Assembly (NCBI GenBank): GCA_024654415.1
Contig: JANLHQ010000014.1
Coordinates: 1-18,857, forward strand
From: Candidatus Azambacteria bacterium
GTDB lineage: Bacteria; Patescibacteriota; Minisyncoccia; GWC2-36-17; WO2-46-25
Direction of reading: 5' to 3'
DNA length: 18,857 nucleotides
A model generated the notes under the pieces. It ran no database searches. It had not been told where the DNA came from and saw only the letters and a list, made by a program, of their open reading frames with translations. The translations under genes and the position numbers were made by a program. Shown piece after piece: positions 5,598 through 13,000 of the stretch (the stretch's first letter is position 1; each line of letters starts with the position of its first letter).

Positions 5598-6821
5598 ATG
5601 TATACGTATCTCATTGTACAAATACTTGCGACAATCGCTTCAGGTATAGCATTCGTATTTTTAGTCCGGTTTTTCCTTAAGCGAGAGGGAGTGAGGGGGG
5701 TATTGAAAGAGAAGGGATTTATTATCCCCGCTCTTTTACTGATAGTATTTTTAACTACTGCGTTTTTTTCAGGTAAGACCTACCCTCCTGATTTTGCCAT
5801 GCCTCCGTTCATGCATTCGCATGCACCCGGTGGCGCTACGCCTAGCATTCCGCTATTTGGCGCGATGAAGTTTTTCGCACAAGCTGATAGATTTGAAAAG
5901 GTTGCTGATATCTCTGCTTCTACCGCTGTTCCCCCAGCCGCGCAAAAGCCGGACGAAGATAATATCGTACGCATCGAGCTGATGGCGCAAGAAGTGATCG
6001 GAGAGACGGCTCCAGGAATCTACTTTAATTATTGGACGTATAATAAGCAGGTTCCGGGGCCATTTTTGCGTGTACGAGAGGGGGATGTCGTGGAGATTGC
6101 ACTTTCTAATCATCCTTCTAGTCTTCATTCTCACAATATCGATTTGCATGCGGTTACTGGGCCGGGCGGTGGTGCTGTGCTCACGAATGTCGCGCCAGGA
6201 GAAACAAAAACATTTAGGTGGAAAGCGCTGAGCGCCGGATTGTTCATTTATCACTGTGCATTACCGAATGTTTCTATGCATAATTCCCACGGGCAGTATG
6301 GGTTGATCCTTGTTGAGCCGAAAGAGGGAATGTCTCCGGTTGATCGAGAATTCTATGTAGTGCAGGGAGAATTGTATACGCTTGGAGAGTTAGGAAAAAA
6401 AGGACTTGTTGCGTTTGATTCCGAGGGGCTTCTCGACGGTATCCCCAATTATGTAACATTTAACGGGAAAGTTGAGAGCGTGCCGCGCATGCAGGCAAAT
6501 ACCGGTGAGAAGATTAGGATGTATGTAGGGAACGGCGGGGTTAATTTAATATCATCGTTCCATGTGATAGGTGAAATATTCGATACGGTGTATCCCAATG
6601 CAAGCATCGGCGGCGCGCTTGAAAAAAATACCCAAACCGCGTTGGTTCTTCCGGGTGGCGCGAGTATTGTGGAAATGACGCTTGAGGTTCCGGGAAAATT
6701 CTTGCTCGTGGATCATGCATTGGCACGAATGAATAAAGGAGCATGGGCTGTTCTGGAGGTATCCGGCGACGAGAGGCCTGATATTTTTACCGCAGTGACG
6801 AGCGAGGATAGCAATCATTGA
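5598..6821 (+). CDS. nirK: membrane-anchored NirK-like two-domain copper oxidase (nitrite reductase family)
   Basis: A 407-residue protein. Two N-terminal transmembrane helices (about 3-27 and 41-58) anchor it, followed by a linker with a Met/His patch (MPPFMHSHAPGG, 68-79) and two cupredoxin domains (about 122-242 and 250-390). Copper-site residues align with NirK: type 1 site H179, C220, H228; type 2 site H184, H219 (HNIDLH, IYHC) and H373 in the second domain; catalytic pair D182 and H322. NirK reduces nitrite to NO outside the membrane. The axial type 1 ligand, normally Met in GMYGLILVEP, is Gln (Q233 in HGQYGLILVEP), as in stellacyanin-type sites. Adjacent IAN is also replaced by NSH. 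Activity may therefore be altered; another copper oxidase role is possible. It is monocistronic, with its own promoter and terminator. Confidence 0.85.
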   Translation: MYTYLIVQILATIASGIAFVFLVRFFLKREGVRGVLKEKGFIIPALLLIVFLTTAFFSGKTYPPDFAMPPFMHSHAPGGATPSIPLFGAMKFFAQADRFEKVADISASTAVPPAAQKPDEDNIVRIELMAQEVIGETAPGIYFNYWTYNKQVPGPFLRVREGDVVEIALSNHPSSLHSHNIDLHAVTGPGGGAVLTNVAPGETKTFRWKALSAGLFIYHCALPNVSMHNSHGQYGLILVEPKEGMSPVDREFYVVQGELYTLGELGKKGLVAFDSEGLLDGIPNYVTFNGKVESVPRMQANTGEKIRMYVGNGGVNLISSFHVIGEIFDTVYPNASIGGALEKNTQTALVLPGGASIVEMTLEVPGKFLLVDHALARMNKGAWAVLEVSGDERPDIFTAVTSEDSNH

Positions 6822-6838
6822 TTTCTTGCGGATGAGAC

Positions 6839-6876
6839 ATAAAGCTACCCTCCTTTTTAAAAGAGGGTAGCTTTAT
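6839..6876 (+). terminator. intrinsic terminator of the NirK-like gene
   Basis: Fourteen bases at 6839-6852 pair perfectly with 6863-6876; the loop CTTTTTAAAA can pair further. The right arm ends GCTTTAT, a short U-rich run. It lies 17 nt after the stop codon and before promoter P2. Confidence 0.75.
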
Positions 6877-6890
6877 AAAGAGCGATCCCT

Positions 6891-6907
6891 GGATATTCCT
6901 GATATCC
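6891..6907. repeat. inverted repeat abutting the -35 of promoter P2
   Basis: GGATAT (6891-6896) and ATATCC (6902-6907) form a 6-bp inverted repeat with a 5-nt centre, directly against the -35 hexamer at 6908. The position would suit an activator or repressor site. Promoter P1 has no equivalent, so any control would be specific to this operon. Chance occurrence is possible. Confidence 0.3.
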
Positions 6908-6944
6908 TTGGCAGTACGGCGTGTTTGGGATATTATGAATGTAT
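6907..6944 (+). promoter_or_regulatory. promoter P2 of the membrane protein-pheS-pheT operon
   Basis: TTGGCA (6908-6913) and TATTAT (6931-6936) with a 17-nt spacer. It is a near-duplicate of P1. The ATG at 6943 begins 6 nt after the -10 box, so the transcript should be leaderless. Confidence 0.75.
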
Positions 6945-7296
6945 GGTGTCGCGCATAATATTTTTTGTCGTGTGCGTGATGGGTGTGGCGGCGCTTGGCT
7001 CTTTGGGATTTTTTCTCCTGTTCGTGAACCCCGAATATCTTGGGTTTTCGGGGTTCCTCCTTTTTTATTCTTCTCTGTTTACTGCGCTGTGGAGCTCGTT
7101 TTTCATTGTAGGAAAACGATTTGTTCGGCGGCGGAGAGGGAAGAAGGGGTATATGCTTGCACGACGAAGCGCGCTCGCGGCATGTGTTGTAACAGGAGGC
7201 GTCACGCTTGCGCATGCGGACTTTTTTTCGGGATACGCGCTCCTCACGCTTGTTGGAGTTGCAATTACCGCTGAATATTGGTTCGCGAGAAAATAA
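6943..7296 (+). CDS. small membrane protein of unknown function
   Basis: A 117-residue protein with three or four hydrophobic segments (about 3-29, 36-54, 75-90, 93-112) and a basic loop between them (GKRFVRRRRGKKGY, about 58-71), which by the positive-inside rule should be cytoplasmic. No family was recognised. The start ATG 6943 is chosen over an upstream TTG at 6925 because that TTG lies within the promoter spacer. It is the first gene of the pheS-pheT operon (15 nt before pheS). Confidence 0.75.
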   Translation: MVSRIIFFVVCVMGVAALGSLGFFLLFVNPEYLGFSGFLLFYSSLFTALWSSFFIVGKRFVRRRRGKKGYMLARRSALAACVVTGGVTLAHADFFSGYALLTLVGVAITAEYWFARK

Positions 7297-7311
7297 TCCA
7301 GCCAGAATAAC

Positions 7312-8361
7312 ATGCACATCGATCCGAAACAATTTGAACACATACAAAAAGAAGCGGCCACTGAGCTTGCGCATATTGTGACGCGCGAAGACCTTGAGCG
7401 TCTACGGTTGAAGTACTTTGGAAGGAAAGAAGGGGTGCTCACGGGAGCGTTGCGTTCGTTGAAAGATCTAAGCGAAGAAGAGAAAAAAACAGTAGGCCAT
7501 GCCGTACATACAGTGAAACTATATCTCGAGGAAGCGCTCGCAAAAAAAGAGCGCGCGCTTATTGAGGCGGAGCTTCATGATCAACAGCGAAAAGAAAAGA
7601 TCGACGTGACCGCGCCGGGCAAAAAGATCCCCGCCGGACATCTTCACCCGCTGACCCAGCTTATCGATAAGGCATGCGATATTTTTATCGCGATGGGGTT
7701 TGCGGTCGTGGAGGGTCCGGAGGTGGAAACGGAACGGCATAATTTTGACGCGCTCAATGTCCCGAAAGATCATCCAGCGCGCGACATGCAAGATACGTTT
7801 TGGCTCGATCCGGCGGTTGCCGGACCCGGGATGCTTTTGCGTACGCAGACAAGCTCGGTGCAGATCCGATATATGGAAACCCATGAGCCGCCATTTCGTA
7901 TTATTGCGCCCGGCAGAGTGTTTAGAAGTGAAGCAACCGATGCGACGCACGAAGCGCAATTTTATCAAATCGAAGGACTGATGGTGGGGAAGGATGTTTC
8001 GCTTGCCAATGCAAAAGCGGTGCTCGAGGTGTTCTTTCAGCGTCTTTTGGCGAATAAAAAGATCTCTATTCGCTTCCGACCAAGTTATTTTCCTTTTACC
8101 GAGCCATCGGTGGAAATGGATGTGACGTGTTTTAAGTGCTTTGGCAAGAAATGCGCGGTATGCAAACGCACCGGGTGGCTTGAAGTGGCGGGCGCGGGCA
8201 TGGTGCATCCAAAAGTCCTTGAGAATGTCGGTATCGATGCAAGAGAATGGCAGGGGTTTGCGTTTGGCGCCGCGCCTGATCGTATCGCGATGACGCGCTA
8301 CGGTATCGATGACATCCGTTTGATGTATGGCGGTGACATGCGGTTTTTAAAACAATTCTGA
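7312..8361 (+). CDS. pheS: phenylalanyl-tRNA synthetase alpha subunit
   Basis: A 349-residue class II synthetase catalytic subunit that charges tRNA-Phe as an (alpha-beta)2 enzyme with PheT. The N-terminal coiled-coil arm (about 1-90) is followed by HPLTQLIDKACDIFIAMGF, motif 2 around FRIIAPGRVFRSEATDATHEAQFYQIEGL, and motif 3 FGAAPDRIAMTRYGIDDIR near the C-terminus. A Cys4 knuckle (CFKC...CAVC, about 265-278) is a common feature of bacterial PheS and may bind zinc. Length is normal. No Shine-Dalgarno precedes the ATG. The gene ends in TGA three bases before the pheT ATG, so the two subunits should be made from one message. Confidence 0.97.
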   Translation: MHIDPKQFEHIQKEAATELAHIVTREDLERLRLKYFGRKEGVLTGALRSLKDLSEEEKKTVGHAVHTVKLYLEEALAKKERALIEAELHDQQRKEKIDVTAPGKKIPAGHLHPLTQLIDKACDIFIAMGFAVVEGPEVETERHNFDALNVPKDHPARDMQDTFWLDPAVAGPGMLLRTQTSSVQIRYMETHEPPFRIIAPGRVFRSEATDATHEAQFYQIEGLMVGKDVSLANAKAVLEVFFQRLLANKKISIRFRPSYFPFTEPSVEMDVTCFKCFGKKCAVCKRTGWLEVAGAGMVHPKVLENVGIDAREWQGFAFGAAPDRIAMTRYGIDDIRLMYGGDMRFLKQF

Positions 8362-8364
8362 TGT

Positions 8365-10425
8365 ATGAAGGTTTCCTATAAGTGGCTCCAAGAATATATA
8401 GCGAAGAAACTACCGACACCTGAAAAAACGGCGGAGCTTTTGACAATGTACACGTTCGAGGTGGAGGGGGTTGAGAAGGTGAAGGGTGATGCAGTGCTTG
8501 ATGTGAAGGTGCTCCCCAATCGCGCGCATGACTGCCTTTCGCATTTCGGCATTGCGCGGGAGCTCGCGGCTATTTTAAAAACAGAAGCAAAACGCGTAAC
8601 GGTAAAAGTGAAAGAGCAAAAAAAACTGAAAGTGAACAATAGTTTGAAAGTCGCCATACAAGAATCGGAGCTGTGCGCGCGATACGCCGCACGGGTGATG
8701 TATGGTGTGAAGATCGGTCCGTCACCAAAGTGGCTTACACAGCGGCTTGAGGCGCTCGGCCAGCGAAGTATCAATAATGTGGTGGACGCGACCAACTACG
8801 TGATGCTTGCGCTTGGCCAGCCGTTACACGCGTTTGATCTTGATGCGGTTGCCGGGCACGCTATCACGGTGCGCAAAGCGCGCGTCGGCGAGAAGATAAC
8901 CACGCTCGATGGCGACACGGTTGCGCTTGCCGCGAGCGACCTGGTAATCGCCGATACGGAAGCACCGCTTGCGATCGCGGGCATTAAAGGGGGAAAGAAA
9001 GCGGAGGTGACGGCGCATACCATAAACATCGCGCTTGAAGCCGCGACATTTGACTCGGTTGCGGTGCGTAAAACTTCGCGCCGGCTGAATCTGCGCACGG
9101 AATCATCTATGCGGTTCGAGAATGGTCTTTCATCTTTATTGCCGCCCGAAGCGCTTGATGCGGTCGCTTCGCTTATTGTGGAACTCGCGGGTGGGGAGAC
9201 CGCAGGCGGTGTTCTTGATGTACACGCAAAACTTCCTTCTTTGCAAACGGCACTGTTCACCGCAGAAGGCGTGAATAAACTGCTTGGCACGGATATTGCC
9301 GAAAAAGAGATGCTTCTCACCCTCAAGCGGCTCGGGTTTACGACGCAAAAGACCGCAAAAGGATTTCTCGTGACAGCGCCCAAAGAGCGGCTTGATATTG
9401 AGCATCAGGCCGATATCGCCGAGGAGATCGCGCGCATGCACGGGATGATGCATATCACGTCGGTGCTCCCTGAAAGCACGCTGATACCGGCGGAGCAAAA
9501 CAATGCCATTATCACGACAGACAATATACGAGCCGCGTGTGCCGCGCTTGGGCTTTCAGAAGTATACAATCGCTCATTTATCGGTACCCGGCACATGGGA
9601 TATTTCCATAATAGGTATGCGAGCGTGGTGTCTGTCGCAAACCCGCTTTCAGATGATCAGAAATATTTGCGGCCGTCGCTATTGTTCGCGTTGCTTGATA
9701 ATGTTACGGAGAATTTCAAGCATGAAAAAGTAGTACGGCTGTTTGAGGTGGGGAATACATTTGCACTCAAAGAAAAGCGCGGCGTGCGCGAGCAGACGAT
9801 GGTAGCGGGTATTATTACGACGAAAGAAAAAGGGAAGGATGACGGCCGCGGACTGTTTTATGAAGCAAAAGGCATTACGGACGCATTATTTGAAAAGCTC
9901 GGTATTGATGATGCGTGGTACGACGACTATCTGCCGTCTCCCGAATATTCCGATGAGCGTTTTTGGCATCGCGGGAGAACTGCGGTGATAAAAGTGGGCG
10001 ATGCGACGATCGGCACTGTCGGCGAAGCCGCACCGGCACTGCTGCATCTCTATGATATTCATGAACGCGTAGCGATGTTTGAGCTTGACCGCGCAAAACT
10101 TGCAGAGCTTGCCCAAGAGAAACGAGCATATCAACCGATCATAAAATTCCCCGCGGTGGAGCGTGATATCGCGGTGGTGGTGCCGGCAGAAACGAAGATC
10201 GACAGAGTGCAATATGTGCTGGAAGTCGCGGGTGGCGAGCTACTCCTCGACAGCGATCTCTTTGATATTTATGAAGGAGAGCATCTTGAGGCAACGCAAA
10301 AGAGCCTGGCATTTCACCTGATATTTCAATCGCCGACACGCACGCTGACCGACGCGGAGGTGAATGATGTGTTTAAAAAAATTGCGGGCGCGTTAAAGAG
10401 CGAAGAGTGGGACGTGCGGTCGTAA
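8365..10425 (+). CDS. pheT: phenylalanyl-tRNA synthetase beta subunit, short form without the N-terminal OB domain
   Basis: A 686-residue PheT, about 110 shorter than the usual ~795. It begins MKVSYKWLQEYI as expected, but EVEGVEKVKGDAV at about 32-44 runs straight into LDVKVLPNRAHDCLSHFG, so the tRNA-binding EMAP/OB domain between them is missing. The remaining order is intact: B3/B4 region (about 105-275, which carries the editing site in bacteria), B5 (about 290-360), catalytic-like core, and a C-terminal ferredoxin-fold anticodon-binding domain (about 592-686, FPAVERDIAVVV). Transcribed with pheS, with a 3-nt gap. There is no frameshift at the junction; the frame is open throughout, so this is a genuine domain loss rather than a broken gene. 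Confidence 0.96.
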   Translation: MKVSYKWLQEYIAKKLPTPEKTAELLTMYTFEVEGVEKVKGDAVLDVKVLPNRAHDCLSHFGIARELAAILKTEAKRVTVKVKEQKKLKVNNSLKVAIQESELCARYAARVMYGVKIGPSPKWLTQRLEALGQRSINNVVDATNYVMLALGQPLHAFDLDAVAGHAITVRKARVGEKITTLDGDTVALAASDLVIADTEAPLAIAGIKGGKKAEVTAHTINIALEAATFDSVAVRKTSRRLNLRTESSMRFENGLSSLLPPEALDAVASLIVELAGGETAGGVLDVHAKLPSLQTALFTAEGVNKLLGTDIAEKEMLLTLKRLGFTTQKTAKGFLVTAPKERLDIEHQADIAEEIARMHGMMHITSVLPESTLIPAEQNNAIITTDNIRAACAALGLSEVYNRSFIGTRHMGYFHNRYASVVSVANPLSDDQKYLRPSLLFALLDNVTENFKHEKVVRLFEVGNTFALKEKRGVREQTMVAGIITTKEKGKDDGRGLFYEAKGITDALFEKLGIDDAWYDDYLPSPEYSDERFWHRGRTAVIKVGDATIGTVGEAAPALLHLYDIHERVAMFELDRAKLAELAQEKRAYQPIIKFPAVERDIAVVVPAETKIDRVQYVLEVAGGELLLDSDLFDIYEGEHLEATQKSLAFHLIFQSPTRTLTDAEVNDVFKKIAGALKSEEWDVRS

Positions 10426-10450
10426 CATAATAACACTGCTCATTTACAAC

Positions 10451-10457
10451 AAGGAGG
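10451..10457 (+). promoter_or_regulatory. perfect Shine-Dalgarno of the 119-residue ORF
   Basis: AAGGAGG lies 8 nt before the ATG at 10466. It fixes that start, because an upstream in-frame GTG at 10457 overlaps the Shine-Dalgarno itself. It stands out because almost all other genes here have none. Confidence 0.8.
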
Positions 10458-10465
10458 TGGTCATT

Positions 10466-10825
10466 ATGCAGACAGGCGATAAGGATGTGAAACTGACGAG
10501 CAGGTATTTGTCGAAGGCGGTCGAGGATGTGTTACATAAGATAAAGGGTCGGAGCGAAAAAATACAAAAGTGCCGCTTACGAGTTGCCGGAACCCCTTAC
10601 CTTGGAACTTCCTGCGTTGAAAAAGAGCATAAATCTTCGTTGCCGCGCAAAGAAAGAGAAAAGGCAAAGATTATAAGCATCCGGCCGGGAATCTGGCGCG
10701 GAGAGCCGTGGTGGATTATTCGCTGTGATGTTTTTAACAGAGATATTCTTCACATCGTTGAAGAAGAGCTTTCCGGGCTTGTCGAGCGCGTAGGGAATAT
10801 AAGCTTTTTTATTTCCGTACATTGA
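10466..10825 (+). CDS. hypothetical protein, 119 residues
   Basis: Not recognised. The N-terminal half is basic and probably helical (about 5-35, LSKAVEDVLHKIKGRSEKI), followed by a Lys/Arg-rich stretch (about 55-70) and a more ordered C-terminal half with strands and a helix (ISIRPGIWRGEPWWIIRCDVF, about 73-93; HIVEEELSGLVERV, about 99-112). No signal peptide or membrane segment, so it should be cytosolic; the charge would suit nucleic-acid binding but that is a guess. It follows pheT by 40 nt and ends at a terminator, so it may be the last gene of that operon, with translation driven by its own strong Shine-Dalgarno. Confidence 0.7.
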   Translation: MQTGDKDVKLTSRYLSKAVEDVLHKIKGRSEKIQKCRLRVAGTPYLGTSCVEKEHKSSLPRKEREKAKIISIRPGIWRGEPWWIIRCDVFNRDILHIVEEELSGLVERVGNISFFISVH

Positions 10826-10830
10826 ACGAA

Positions 10831-10860
10831 TAAAAACCCTTTGAAAATAAAGGGTTTTTA
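10831..10860 (+). terminator. intrinsic terminator after the pheT-region operon
   Basis: TAAAAACCCTTT (10831-10842) pairs with AAAGGGTTTTTA (10849-10860) around GAAAAT. The CCC/GGG core with a T5 run is canonical. It closes the operon five bases after the 119-residue ORF. Confidence 0.85.
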
Positions 10861-10862
10861 TA

Positions 10863-10892
10863 TTGGACACGGTCACAGTAATTTGCTAAAAT
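10863..10892 (+). promoter_or_regulatory. gyrB promoter, near-leaderless
   Basis: TTGGAC (10863-10868) and TAAAAT (10887-10892) are separated by 18 nt. The ATG at 10901 is 8 nt after the -10 box, so the mRNA would start at or one or two bases before the start codon. Confidence 0.65.
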
Positions 10893-10900
10893 AGACCCAC

Positions 10901-13000
10901 ATGGCAAAGGAATCGAAAGGCGAAAAAACACAGAAAGATCCTCGGTATTCCGCTGAGGATATTTATGTTTTAGAGGGGCTTGAGCCGGTCCGTAAGCGGC
11001 CGGGGATGTATATCGGCTCTACGGGGCCTGATGGGCTTCACCACTTAGTATGGGAAATTTTTGATAACTCTCGCGACGAAGCGATGGGTGGTTTTGCGAC
11101 ACAAATCGAGGTGGCATTACTCCCAGGGAATGTGGTGCGCGTCGTGGATGATGGACGTGGTATTCCGGTAGATATGCACCCAAAAACAAAGGTGTCTGCG
11201 CTTGAAACAGCGATGACCACACTTCATGCGGGGGGGAAGTTTGGGGGTGAATCGTATAAGATATCCGGAGGGTTGCACGGTGTAGGTGCGTCGGTGGTGA
11301 ATGCACTCTCAACGTGGCTGAAGGCGGAGATTCATCGCGATGGCGGAAAGTACGTTCAAGAATACAAACAAGGGAAGCCAAAAGAGAAAGTGAAGAAAGT
11401 GGCGCCATCAAAAAAACGAGGAACCATTATTACGTTCACACCTGATCCGGAGATTTTTAAGGAAATTGAATTCGATCTCCAAAAAATAAAAGACCATCAT
11501 CGCCAGCAGGCATTTTTAGTAAAAGGGATGCGGGTGCGTATTATCGATGCGCGAGAATATAAAGGGAAGATCGATGAAGACGTGTATTATCTGGACGAGC
11601 TCCACCTTCCTGTGCCATCACATTCATTTTATTTTGAAGGAGGAATCCTTTCGTTGGTACGCCATCTTAATAAGGGAGAGGAAGTGTTGCATGAAGCTGT
11701 CTTTTACGTGGACAAGCATGTAGAGGGAGTTTTTGTGGAGGCGTCACTGCAATATCTTACCGATATTACGGCACGTGAGATTAGTTTTGCAAATAATATC
11801 CATACGCCCGAAGGAGGGATGCATCTTACTGGTTTTCGATCGGCGCTTACGCGTGTGCTGAATGACTATGCTCGCAAGAATAATATATTACGAGAAGCAG
11901 ATGATAATCTTTCAGGAGACGATGTGCGAGAGGGGCTTACCGCGGTAATTTCAGTAAAGATCCCAAACCCACAATTTGAAGGACAGACAAAAGCAAAGCT
12001 TGGCTCGCCGGAAGGAAGAACAGCAACAGAGGCAGTGGTAGGTGAAGCACTCACATATTTCTTGGAAGAACATCCGCAAGACGCGCGGCGTATTATTGAA
12101 AAATGTGTGCTTTCCCAAAAAGCGCGCAAGGCCGCAAAGGCAGCGCGCGAAACAGTGCTTCGCAAAGGCATTCTTGAGGGGATGACCCTGCCAGGGAAGC
12201 TTGCGGACTGTTCCTCACGCAACCCGGAAGAATCAGAGCTGTATGTTGTAGAGGGAGATAGTGCGGGCGGCTCAGCAAAACAAGGCCGCGATCGACGCTT
12301 TCAAGCTATTTTACCGCTGAAAGGGAAGATTTTAAATATTGAAAAGGCACGGCTTGACCGCATGCTTACATCGACTGAAATCAAGGCGCTTATTATCGCG
12401 CTCGGCACAGCTATCGCAGATGAGTTTGATATAAAAAGACTTCGTTATCATCGAATAATCATCATGACTGATGCGGATGTTGATGGTGCGCATATCCGTA
12501 CGCTATTACTAACGCTATTATATCGCTACTTTGCGCCACTGATCGATGCGGGAAATATTTATATCGCACAACCACCGCTATATCGCATTCAAATGGGGAA
12601 AACAGCAAAGTATGCATATTCTGACAAAGAAAAAGAAATAATACTTAGTGAGTTTGCTTCCGCAAAACAAGAACAGCGTTCCGCGAAAGCAAAGAAAGCG
12701 GGAAAGCAGGAAGAAGAGGAAGAGAGTGCTGAGGAGGGAGGTGAAGAGGAGGGCGTAGAAAAAGGAGAGGGGAAGATACGTGGCGTTTCCATACAACGGT
12801 ACAAGGGTCTTGGTGAAATGAATCCTGACCAACTTTGGACGACGACGATGGACCCAGAGCGACGTATGTTAAAGCGCGTGATGGTTGATGATGCTCAGGA
12901 AGCAGATAAGATCTTTAGTGTACTCATGGGCTCTGATGTATTGCCACGCAAGCGCTTTATTCAGGCACACGCGAAGAACGTAAAGAATCTCGATGTATAA
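10901..13000 (+). CDS. gyrB: DNA gyrase subunit B (type IIA topoisomerase ATPase subunit)
   Basis: A 699-residue protein with all GyrB landmarks. ATP site: E52 and N56 in WEIFDNSRDEA, DDGRGIPV (83-90), GGLHGVGASVVNAL (123-136). TOPRIM domain: EGDSAGGSAKQGRDRRFQAI (451-470) with E451, and TDADVDGAHIRT with D524 and D526 for Mg2+. C-terminal signature QRYKGLGEMNPDQLW (632-646). With GyrA it introduces negative supercoils; gyrA is not in the window, and ParE cannot be excluded by eye, though QRYKGLGEMNP and length favour GyrB. A Lys- then Glu-rich segment (587-626) interrupts the region between the TOPRIM core and the signature and is probably a disordered insertion. The 3' end overlaps the next start codon by 8 nt. 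Confidence 0.95.
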   Translation: MAKESKGEKTQKDPRYSAEDIYVLEGLEPVRKRPGMYIGSTGPDGLHHLVWEIFDNSRDEAMGGFATQIEVALLPGNVVRVVDDGRGIPVDMHPKTKVSALETAMTTLHAGGKFGGESYKISGGLHGVGASVVNALSTWLKAEIHRDGGKYVQEYKQGKPKEKVKKVAPSKKRGTIITFTPDPEIFKEIEFDLQKIKDHHRQQAFLVKGMRVRIIDAREYKGKIDEDVYYLDELHLPVPSHSFYFEGGILSLVRHLNKGEEVLHEAVFYVDKHVEGVFVEASLQYLTDITAREISFANNIHTPEGGMHLTGFRSALTRVLNDYARKNNILREADDNLSGDDVREGLTAVISVKIPNPQFEGQTKAKLGSPEGRTATEAVVGEALTYFLEEHPQDARRIIEKCVLSQKARKAAKAARETVLRKGILEGMTLPGKLADCSSRNPEESELYVVEGDSAGGSAKQGRDRRFQAILPLKGKILNIEKARLDRMLTSTEIKALIIALGTAIADEFDIKRLRYHRIIIMTDADVDGAHIRTLLLTLLYRYFAPLIDAGNIYIAQPPLYRIQMGKTAKYAYSDKEKEIILSEFASAKQEQRSAKAKKAGKQEEEEESAEEGGEEEGVEKGEGKIRGVSIQRYKGLGEMNPDQLWTTTMDPERRMLKRVMVDDAQEADKIFSVLMGSDVLPRKRFIQAHAKNVKNLDV

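Noticed and set aside
6925..6942. TTG start of the small membrane protein
   Set aside because: It lies within the promoter spacer upstream of the -10 box and so would not be in the transcript.
8365..10425. Frameshift or assembly error as the cause of the short PheT
   Set aside because: The reading frame is continuous and conserved residues resume cleanly on both sides of the missing domain.
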